Assembly (NCBI RefSeq): GCF_021653995.1
Contig: NZ_JAJJOZ010000004.1
Coordinates: forward strand, 243,212-307,211
DNA length: 64,000 nucleotides
Reading direction: 5' to 3'
DNA from: Allopusillimonas lactea
Lineage (GTDB): Bacteria > Pseudomonadota > Gammaproteobacteria > Burkholderiales > Burkholderiaceae_B
Positions 52,607-59,484 of the stretch are shown in pieces (the stretch's first letter is position 1; each line of letters starts with the position of its first letter). Both the position numbers and the translations under genes were made by a program. The notes beneath the pieces were generated by a model. The model was not told the origin of the DNA. It made no database searches and was given only the letters and a program-made list of their open reading frames with translations.

Positions 52607-53884
52607 CTACAGCTTGCAGGCAGAATCGGGGGCCGGCGTGATCTTGTTGCCGTCGAAGTTCCGCACCTTGGTGAGCGAACGGATTTTGTCTTCTGTATTC
52701 ATGGCGCCGGTCAGCCCCCAGGTCGGCCCGATCAGCGCCTGGTTGTCTTCCTTGCGGAAGGTCAAGCCGCCGGTGGGCGCGGACACAGTCAGACCGGACA
52801 GCGCCTTGGCAACGGCATCGCCGTCCACTGAACCTGCTTTTTCGATGGCGGCCTTGAACACATGAACGGCCATGTAAGCCCCCTCGGCGTTATAGCTGGG
52901 CGGCACGCCATAGGCTTTTTTGTAGGCCTGCACGAACTTCTTGTTCAGATCATTGTCGTGCGAGGCGTACCAGTAGCGCGTACCCAGCCAGACGCCTTCC
53001 GGCATTTGGTCGCCAAGCGCGGCCAGTACTTCGGTTGCCGCACCTACCGACATCAGCACCTGGAAACCCTGCTTGAAAAAGCCGCGGTCATTGGCTTGGC
53101 GTACGAAGTTGACCAAGTCGCCGCCCCACAGCGAAATGAGCACGCCATCCGGCTTGCTCGCCATGACGCTGTTGATGAAGGGGGTGAAGTCTTCAGCGCC
53201 AAAACGCGGAAACGCCACCTCGCTCATCAACTCGACATCGGGCTTCTGCTCCTTGAGGTATTTGCTGAAAAACTCCCAGGACTGATGGCCGAAGGCGTAG
53301 TCAGGCCCGATAGTGGTCCATTTGCGGGCGCCCGAGCCGGCCGCGATCGCCGCCGCACCTGCCATGTTCTGGTTAACGTTGACACTCAGCCGATATGTGT
53401 ACTTGTTGCACAGCTTTCCGGTCACGTCGGGCGTGGCTGCGTGCGTGATCATGAAAGGCTTGCGCAACTCGGGTACGACCGGGGCCAGCCCCTGCGCTAC
53501 ACCAGAGCTGTCCAGCCCCATGAGCACGTCGGCCTTGTCCTGGAACACGAGCTTGCGCGCCGCCTGGATGGCAACGGCGGCCTTGCCTTGCCCGTCTTCC
53601 AGCTGCACCGCGAGCTTACGGCCCAGGACGCCGCCGCTGTTATTGATTTCGTCGATGGCCAGATCAATGCCTTGCTGGGCGAACTTGCCATAACTGGCCG
53701 CACTGCCCGACATGATGTAGATAGCCCCGATGCGTATGGGCTCTTGCGCCGCGCGCGCCGGCGTGGCCGCCAGCGCCGCAGCACTGGCCAGCACGGCCAG
53801 CGAAACCTGGAATGAAGTGCGCATAGATGGGCGCGCCGATACGTGAGTGGATACACGAACCACTGATGCCGCTAGCCTGAACAT
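52607..53884 (-). CDS. LIV-type periplasmic substrate-binding protein
   Basis: Binding protein of the importer (Peripla_BP_6 type), 425 residues. The mature part begins near AAQEPIRIGAIYIMSGSAAS and keeps the fold marks GIDLAIDEINNSGGVLGRKL. The first ATG (53884) has a perfect AAGGAG six bases upstream but places 20 polar residues before a standard signal peptide (MRTSFQVSLAVLASAAALAA); the ATG at 53824 would give the standard signal but has no ribosome site. I keep the first. Its 161-base upstream gap may carry a separate promoter. Confidence 0.88.
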   Translation of the reverse strand: MFRLAASVVRVSTHVSARPSMRTSFQVSLAVLASAAALAATPARAAQEPIRIGAIYIMSGSAASYGKFAQQGIDLAIDEINNSGGVLGRKLAVQLEDGQGKAAVAIQAARKLVFQDKADVLMGLDSSGVAQGLAPVVPELRKPFMITHAATPDVTGKLCNKYTYRLSVNVNQNMAGAAAIAAGSGARKWTTIGPDYAFGHQSWEFFSKYLKEQKPDVELMSEVAFPRFGAEDFTPFINSVMASKPDGVLISLWGGDLVNFVRQANDRGFFKQGFQVLMSVGAATEVLAALGDQMPEGVWLGTRYWYASHDNDLNKKFVQAYKKAYGVPPSYNAEGAYMAVHVFKAAIEKAGSVDGDAVAKALSGLTVSAPTGGLTFRKEDNQALIGPTWGLTGAMNTEDKIRSLTKVRNFDGNKITPAPDSACKL

Positions 53885-54045
53885 GTCTGTCTCCTTTTAT
53901 ATTTTGGTAATACAAGAGCATGATGCTTATACGACTGTGCTGCGTTCCAACTGTGTTGCAATCCGGCGTTGTTGCGGCCTAACCGCGATGATGCCTTGCC
54001 CCGCCGCCGGCAGCGGGATGACGCGGATGGCCCTGCACCGCGACC

Positions 54046-55698
54046 TCAAGCCTGCCTGAGGCTATCGCGCAGCACGTTCTTGCGGATTTTTCCGGTAGAC
54101 GTCTTGGGCAAGGGGCCGAAGATTATTTTGCGTGGTGCCTTGAAGGATGCCATGTTTGCCTTGCAGAAGGCAATCACGGCGGCTTCGTCGACCGCGCTCG
54201 CGGTGTCGCGCAAGGTGACGAAGGCGCAGGGCGTTTCGCCCCATTTGTCGTCAGCCATGGCAACCACGGCCGCTTCCAGGATGGCCGGATGGCGGTACAG
54301 CACCTCTTCGACCTCCTGGCTGGAAATGTTCTCGCCACCCGAGATGATGATGTCTTTGGCGCGGTCCTTGACCTCTACATAGCCATCGTCGTGCATCACC
54401 GCCAAGTCGCCGGTGTGGAACCAGCCGTCGCGAAAGGCCTCGCGCGTCGCCGCCTCGTTTTTCAAATAGCCTTTCATCAGCGTGTTGCCGCGCATCAGCA
54501 TCTCGCCCATGGTCTGCCCGTCGGCGGGCGCCAGCGTACCGGCATCGGACCCCGCCACAGCCACTTGGCCGATCGCGTGCAGCCCCACGCCCTGGCGCGC
54601 CATCTTCAATGCCAGCGCCTCGATGGGGAGGCCGTCCCATTCGAGTTGGCGCACGCATAGCGTGGACGGGCCGTACGATTCGGTCAAGCCATACAGGTGG
54701 GTAATGTCGAAGCCCACCTCGCGCCCGTTCCTGATCACCGTGCTGGGCGGCGCTGCGCCGCCCACCGCGAACTGTACGGCGCTGCCCAGGCGCCGCCCCG
54801 CCTGGTGAAAGTCGTTGACCAGCATATTGAGCACAATAGGGGCACCGCACATATGGGTGACGCGGTGGCTTTCGATGCGCGCCAGCACCGCGTCGGCCGT
54901 TACTTTGCGAAGACATACGTGAGTGCCGCCTACCGCCGTCACGGCCCAAGTGTATGACCAGCCATTGCAATGGAACATGGGCAAGGTCCACAGGTACACC
55001 GCGGCGGCGGTCATTTCCATGGCCATGGCATTGCTCATGGCAGCCAGGTAGGCGCCGCGATGGTGATAGACCACGCCTTTTGGATTGCCCGTGGTGCCTG
55101 AGGTGTAGTTGAGGGTGATGGCATCCCATTCATCACGTATATCCACCGGCACGAACGCTGTGTCGCCCGCCGCACAGAGCGCCTCGTACTCGTGCTGCGC
55201 CAGGCCTTGCGTTGGGCCGGCATCGCGCTCAATCGCCACCAAAAGCGGCGCATCGTCCATGCCTTGCGTCACAGCGCGCACCAAAGCCTCGAACTCCGTG
55301 TCGTAGAACAGGATGCGCGATTCGGCATGCACCAGGATGAATCGCAGCGTGTCTGCGTCCAACCGTGTATTCAGCGCATTGAGCACCGCTCCGGCCGTGG
55401 GCACAAAATAATGCCCCTCCAGCAACTCATGGCTGTTGTGACACAACATCGATACGGTGTCACCTCGACCTATGCCGTGCCGCGCCAGCACGCTGGCCAT
55501 GGCCTTGCAGCGGGCCAGGAGATCAAGGTAGGTGAACGCACCATCGTCATCGATGACTGCCACCTTGCCGGGGAAGATATGCGCGGAACGCTCGAGAAAA
55601 GACAGTGGCGTGAGGCTGGCATAGTTGGCGGAGTTCCGATCCAGCCCCAGCTCGTATTTGTTGGCCACGTATTGGCCGCTCTTATGCTTATCGCCCAT
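54046..55698 (-). CDS. AMP-dependent acyl-CoA ligase
   Basis: Activates a carboxylic acid to its CoA thioester with ATP; 550 residues. The adenylation motifs are LNYTSGTTGNPKGVVYHH, YGLTESYGP, GWFHTGD and the C-terminal lysine loop in KTSTGKIRKNVLR. It belongs to the medium-chain/AlkK-like group by its length and motifs. The gene starts nine bases after the DUF6285 gene, with GAGGG upstream. In the lva comparison it stands in for LvaE. Substrate not determinable. Confidence 0.9.
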   Translation of the reverse strand: MGDKHKSGQYVANKYELGLDRNSANYASLTPLSFLERSAHIFPGKVAVIDDDGAFTYLDLLARCKAMASVLARHGIGRGDTVSMLCHNSHELLEGHYFVPTAGAVLNALNTRLDADTLRFILVHAESRILFYDTEFEALVRAVTQGMDDAPLLVAIERDAGPTQGLAQHEYEALCAAGDTAFVPVDIRDEWDAITLNYTSGTTGNPKGVVYHHRGAYLAAMSNAMAMEMTAAAVYLWTLPMFHCNGWSYTWAVTAVGGTHVCLRKVTADAVLARIESHRVTHMCGAPIVLNMLVNDFHQAGRRLGSAVQFAVGGAAPPSTVIRNGREVGFDITHLYGLTESYGPSTLCVRQLEWDGLPIEALALKMARQGVGLHAIGQVAVAGSDAGTLAPADGQTMGEMLMRGNTLMKGYLKNEAATREAFRDGWFHTGDLAVMHDDGYVEVKDRAKDIIISGGENISSQEVEEVLYRHPAILEAAVVAMADDKWGETPCAFVTLRDTASAVDEAAVIAFCKANMASFKAPRKIIFGPLPKTSTGKIRKNVLRDSLRQA

Positions 55699-55707
55699 AT
55701 GCCGCCC

Positions 55708-56154
55708 TCATCGCGTTGGATACTTGGGGTTGCTGATCTTGAGCCTGGCCAGCGTGACCGCGCGCAACAGCGCGCGCAGGCGCACATCATCTTCGGCAGG
55801 GATGGCGCGCGCACGGATGCGCCGGGCCAACAGCCGCTCCGGCTCCGCATCGGCGGCATCGACCAGGCCGACGTCCTTGCCCTGCGCTGTGCCGCCGGCG
55901 CCATGGTTGTCGATGGCAGGCGCACCCGGCTGATCGGCCACGCCCGCGCCTGCCCCCACGAACGCTGCATACATGCGCTGCTCCGCGAGCGCCCACTCGG
56001 CCACAGGCGCCAGCTCGCGCCCCGCGATGGCCATGGCGTTGGCAATCATCAGCACATCGTAGCGCTGTTCTTCTGGCAAGGCCGGCAGAATCGTATCGAG
56101 CAGGGTGCGCCGCGCAACCGCAAGCAGCGCCCCGGCATCGGGTCGCAAACTCAT
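55708..56154 (-). CDS. DUF6285 protein, partner of the APH-type kinase
   Basis: A 148-residue protein without membrane segments: an N-terminal helical part (VARRTLLDTILPALPEEQRY, DVLMIANAMAIAGREL) and a basic C-terminal helix (LRALLRAVTLARLKISNPKY). Its start overlaps the kinase stop by four bases, so both are made together. In the Pseudomonas putida lva operon a small protein (LvaB) of similar size is encoded next to, and needed with, the kinase LvaA. I infer the same role here. Confidence 0.75.
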   Translation of the reverse strand: MSLRPDAGALLAVARRTLLDTILPALPEEQRYDVLMIANAMAIAGRELAPVAEWALAEQRMYAAFVGAGAGVADQPGAPAIDNHGAGGTAQGKDVGLVDAADAEPERLLARRIRARAIPAEDDVRLRALLRAVTLARLKISNPKYPTR

Positions 56155-57182
56155 GTGAAACTCCCCATGTCATCGATCTGGGCAAGAATATCGTGCTCGA
56201 TCTCGGGCAACAGGCGCCCCGTAAGCGCCAGTTCAAGGGAGGACTGCTCGCCGGAAATGTGCCGCTGGGCCTGCTGCAATGCAATGACCGCCCAGCGCGC
56301 CATGCCCATCACCTCCCAGTACAGGATACAGCGCGGATCCACCTTGCGCCCACCGGCCTGCTCGTAGGCACCGAACAAGTCTTGCTTATGGCCGATGCCG
56401 CCCACTTCCTTGTCAAAGCCGCCAAAGCGCCAACTGCGTGCACACAGCCAGCCCAGGTCTTCGTACGGATCGCTCCATGCGGCGAACTCCCAATCGAGTA
56501 TGCCAGTTACCCGCCCGTTGTCCACCATATAGTTGCCGGTGCGAAAGTCGCCATGACAAAGCACCCGCGGCGTCGGCCCGGGCGCATTGTCTTCCAGCCA
56601 GTTCAATGCATATTCAAGCACCGGGTGTGGATCAGGCAGCACATCAAGCGCCCTTCTCAGCGCTGTGATGCGCGACAATGCCGGCGGCGCATCCGGCAAT
56701 GGCAAGAACGCCAGCCGAGGCTGCGGCGGCAACACCCTGTGCAGCCGAGCCAGCTCCTGCCCGAGTTGGCGCACCAGCGCGGCAGCCTGCTCGGGGGCCA
56801 CGCCACCGCGCACCAGCGTGCGGCCCGACGCCACGCCGCGCACGCGCGCCATGACACAGAACGGCGCACCGATCAGGCTGGCGTCGTCGCATGCCCACAG
56901 CGGCTTCGGGACAGTGACGCCGGCTTCATAAGCAGCCTGCAGCACCGCAAACTCCTGGGCCCGCGTCATGCTTGCATCAACCTTGGACGGCGCATCGCTG
57001 CGCACCACGACCTCGAGACACCCCGGATACTCGCCGCCCTCGCACTCCAGCGTCAGCGCGTAATTGCTTTGGATGGCGCCGCCCGACAGTTGCGCGAAAT
57101 CCCGCACCCGCGCCGCACGTGCACCGCAACGAGCGCGAATATATTCCGCCAGTACGTACGCATGCGTCGACAGTGCACTCAT
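56151..57182 (-). CDS. APH-family acyl-CoA kinase (LvaA/ACAD10-11-like)
   Basis: Aminoglycoside-phosphotransferase fold enzyme, 343 residues from MSALSTHAYVLAEYIRARCG. The catalytic loop HGDFRTGN is at residues 210-217 and the metal-binding DWE at 230-232. Proteins of this kind beside acyl-CoA dehydrogenases phosphorylate the 4-hydroxyl of 4-hydroxyacyl-CoA (LvaA in Pseudomonas; the kinase domain of ACAD10/11 in animals). The gene begins one base after the dehydrogenase stop. Antibiotic resistance is not indicated. Confidence 0.82.
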   Translation of the reverse strand: MSALSTHAYVLAEYIRARCGARAARVRDFAQLSGGAIQSNYALTLECEGGEYPGCLEVVVRSDAPSKVDASMTRAQEFAVLQAAYEAGVTVPKPLWACDDASLIGAPFCVMARVRGVASGRTLVRGGVAPEQAAALVRQLGQELARLHRVLPPQPRLAFLPLPDAPPALSRITALRRALDVLPDPHPVLEYALNWLEDNAPGPTPRVLCHGDFRTGNYMVDNGRVTGILDWEFAAWSDPYEDLGWLCARSWRFGGFDKEVGGIGHKQDLFGAYEQAGGRKVDPRCILYWEVMGMARWAVIALQQAQRHISGEQSSLELALTGRLLPEIEHDILAQIDDMGSFT

Positions 57183-57183
57183 C

Positions 57184-58380
57184 TCAGCCCCATTGCCAGA
57201 AATCAGCGCCTTCCTTGATGAGGTTGCGCGACAACACCATCTTGTGGATTTCGGATGCGCCATCCACCAGCCGCGCCTGCCGCGCGTAGCGGTAGATCCA
57301 TTCCAGCGGCGTGTCGCGCGAATAGCCGCGGGCGCCGCAAAGCTGGATGGCGGTATCGACCGCCTTGTGCAGGGTGTCGGCCACCACGACCTTGGCCATG
57401 GACACTTCTTTGCGCGCGAAGTCGCCCTGATCCAGCTTCCACGCCGCGTGCATGGTCAGCAACCGACCCGTCTGGATCGCCATGGCTGCCTCACCCAGCA
57501 TCCACTGCACGCCTTCGTGGTCCGCAAGACGGGCGCCAAACGATTCACGGTGCGACACGTACTCCGACGCGATCTCCAGCGACCGCTTGGACAAGCCCAG
57601 CCAGCGCATGCAGTGCGTGAGCCTGGCCGGCCCGAGGCGGATCTGCGTCAGCTTCAAGCCATCGCCCACTTCCATCAAGCGGTTTTCGTCCGGAATCACC
57701 ATGTCGTGAAAGCGCAGCTCGCAGTGGCCGCCATGTTCCTCGGGCCCCATGATGGGGATGCGGCGCACGATTTCCCAGCCCGGGTCGTCCTTGTGAAAAA
57801 GAAAGGCACTGAGCCCTTTGCGCGTGTCATCCGACGTCCGTGCGATCAGGATGAAGTGCGATGCCGCACCCGCGCCTGTGATGAAATGCTTGTGGCCGTT
57901 GACGATCCAGTTGCGGCCATCGCGCACGGCCGTCGTGCGCATCATGGCAGGATCAGACCCCGAGCCGGGCGCCGGTTCGGTCATGACAAAAGACGACCTT
58001 ACCGTGCCATCAACGATGGGCTGCAGCCAGCGTGCCTTCTGTTCCGGCGTGGCTACTTTGTTCAGGACCATCATGTTGCCGTCGTCGGGCGCGGCGCTGT
58101 TAAAGACAACCGGCCCGAAAATCGAACGGTTCATTTCTTCATAGCAGGCGGCCATCTCGTTGATGGAGAAGCCCTGCCCACCTCTTTCGGTGGGCATCTG
58201 CAGGCTCCACAGCCCCTGCCCGCGTGCCGTGTCCTGCATGCGCAAAAGCAGCCCAGGCTCGATGTTTTCGTGCTCATCGAAGGACGCGGCATCCGCTTCC
58301 AGCGGAATCAACTGTTCATCGACAAATCGGCGGATACGGCGGCGCATGTCGTCGGCCCGCGCTGAGAGTGTGAAATCCAT
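57184..58380 (-). CDS. Acyl-CoA dehydrogenase (LvaC/ACAD11-like)
   Basis: FAD enzyme of 398 residues. Family motifs FVMTEPAPGSGSDPAMM, LGPARLTHCMRWLGLSKRS and the C-terminal QLCGARGYSRDTPLEWIYRY with RLVDGASEIHKMVLSRNL are intact. Next to an APH kinase it probably acts on the 4-phosphoacyl-CoA, as LvaC does, rather than in plain beta-oxidation. An AGGAG sequence lies upstream. A 7-bp tandem repeat lies 45 bases before the ATG. Confidence 0.9.
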   Translation of the reverse strand: MDFTLSARADDMRRRIRRFVDEQLIPLEADAASFDEHENIEPGLLLRMQDTARGQGLWSLQMPTERGGQGFSINEMAACYEEMNRSIFGPVVFNSAAPDDGNMMVLNKVATPEQKARWLQPIVDGTVRSSFVMTEPAPGSGSDPAMMRTTAVRDGRNWIVNGHKHFITGAGAASHFILIARTSDDTRKGLSAFLFHKDDPGWEIVRRIPIMGPEEHGGHCELRFHDMVIPDENRLMEVGDGLKLTQIRLGPARLTHCMRWLGLSKRSLEIASEYVSHRESFGARLADHEGVQWMLGEAAMAIQTGRLLTMHAAWKLDQGDFARKEVSMAKVVVADTLHKAVDTAIQLCGARGYSRDTPLEWIYRYARQARLVDGASEIHKMVLSRNLIKEGADFWQWG

Positions 58381-58425
58381 GCCTTTCCGGCTCCTGTTTC
58401 AGAAACTGCTTCGTGGATGAGTTAC

Positions 58426-58456
58426 CTGCTTGCTGCTTGCTGCTTGCTGCTTGCTG
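58426..58456. repeat. 7-bp tandem repeat (CTGCTTG), 4.4 copies
   Basis: Four exact head-to-tail copies of CTGCTTG and a partial fifth lie in the 185-base gap between the SDR and acyl-CoA dehydrogenase genes, 45 bases upstream of the latter. A seven-base unit in a noncoding gap can change copy number by slippage and so alter spacing. A second, shorter tandem (GCGCATC-like) is at about 58518-58531. Confidence 0.85.
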
Positions 58457-58565
58457 GCGAACTTCAGTTTGCGTGCTGCCCGCGATCTGTCTACTGCCTG
58501 CTATACGGCATATACGCGCATCGCGCATCGCGCACATATACCTTGTGTAGCCAGTGGCGCTCGGC

Positions 58566-59333
58566 CTACAGTGTCGACTGTAGATGGCCGCCATCGACCA
58601 CCACCGAACTGCCTGTCATGTATCGCCCCGCATCGGATGCCAGCAGCAAAAGTGCGCCGTCCAGATCGCCAGGCTGCCCCAAACGCCGTTGCGGGACACG
58701 CCGGATGAGCGCCTGGCCCGGCTCCGACGCAAAGAACTCGCGATTCAAGTCAGTTTCGACATAGCCCGGCGCCAAGGCATTGACGCGTATGCCATGGCGC
58801 GCCCACTCCAGCGCAAGCGCCCGAGTCATTTGTTCCAGCCCCGCCTTAGAGACGGTATAGGGCAACACACCACCTGCCACACGGTGGCCCAGAATCGATG
58901 AGACGTTGATAATCGCACCGGGCCGCCCTGCCTTGACCAAGCGCCGGGCCACCTGGCTGGCCACAATCCAACAGCCCTTCAAATTGACATCCATTACCTG
59001 CTGCCAGTCGTCGAGCCGCAGCGACAGCGCGTTGCCGGTAACCGTTGCGCCGGCATTGCAGACCGCGATATCCACCGGGCCCAGCGTAGATTCGACGTCA
59101 TCGAGACAGGCGCTAAACGATTCCTCGCAGGTGACATCGGCTGAAACGGGATGGGCCTGGATGCCCTGGGCCACCAGCGTATCGGCCAGCGTCCGCAACG
59201 GGTCGAGCCTGCGCCCCACAAGCGCCACCCGCGCACCCGCCGCCCCCAGCACTTGGGAAAACCGTGTGCCGAGCCCGCCAGCCGCGCCAGTAACGAGCGC
59301 AGTCTTGCCTTTCAGGCTGAATAGTTCGTTCAT
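58566..59333 (-). CDS. SDR family oxidoreductase, first gene of the CoA cluster
   Basis: NAD(P)-dependent dehydrogenase, 255 residues from MNELFSLKGKTALVTGAAGG. The cofactor motif TGAAGGLG, NAG motif, catalytic Ser in INVSSILG and YTVSK are intact. A GGGGAG precedes the ATG. In the lva comparison it would be LvaD, which reduces the 4-oxoacyl-CoA to 4-hydroxyacyl-CoA. It lies behind the TetR-type operator and heads the cluster. Confidence 0.85.
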   Translation of the reverse strand: MNELFSLKGKTALVTGAAGGLGTRFSQVLGAAGARVALVGRRLDPLRTLADTLVAQGIQAHPVSADVTCEESFSACLDDVESTLGPVDIAVCNAGATVTGNALSLRLDDWQQVMDVNLKGCWIVASQVARRLVKAGRPGAIINVSSILGHRVAGGVLPYTVSKAGLEQMTRALALEWARHGIRVNALAPGYVETDLNREFFASEPGQALIRRVPQRRLGQPGDLDGALLLLASDAGRYMTGSSVVVDGGHLQSTL

Positions 59334-59351
59334 GATTTGTCTCCCCGATCA

Positions 59352-59380
59352 ATTATAGAACGATCGTTCGTTTTTTTCAA
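59352..59380 (-). promoter_or_regulatory. Promoter with TetR-type operator for the CoA cluster
   Basis: On the minus strand -35 TTGAAA (59380-59375), a 17-base spacer and -10 TATAAT (59357-59352) form a near-consensus promoter. The spacer half next to the -10 is the perfect palindrome GAACGATCGTTC (59369-59358), of the kind bound by TetR repressors. The SDR ATG lies 19 bases after the -10. A repressor here would shut off the whole cluster. The palindrome was not found before tetR or the binding protein gene. Confidence 0.8.
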
Positions 59381-59484
59381 TAATCGCCCCAAGAGGCATT
59401 TTTTGAACCCTTCGACCAAACCGGGGCGCCGGGCCGTATGCGCCGTGCTAATGTCTAGGCTTCGCGACCCCTCTGATCACCACC

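Noticed and set aside
56151..57182. Aminoglycoside resistance gene, from the APH fold
   Set aside because: It lies in one operon with an acyl-CoA dehydrogenase, DUF6285 protein and acyl-CoA ligase, which is the setting of acyl-CoA kinases.
58381..58565. CRISPR array at the short tandem repeats
   Set aside because: Units are seven bases, head to tail and without spacers; no cas genes in the window.
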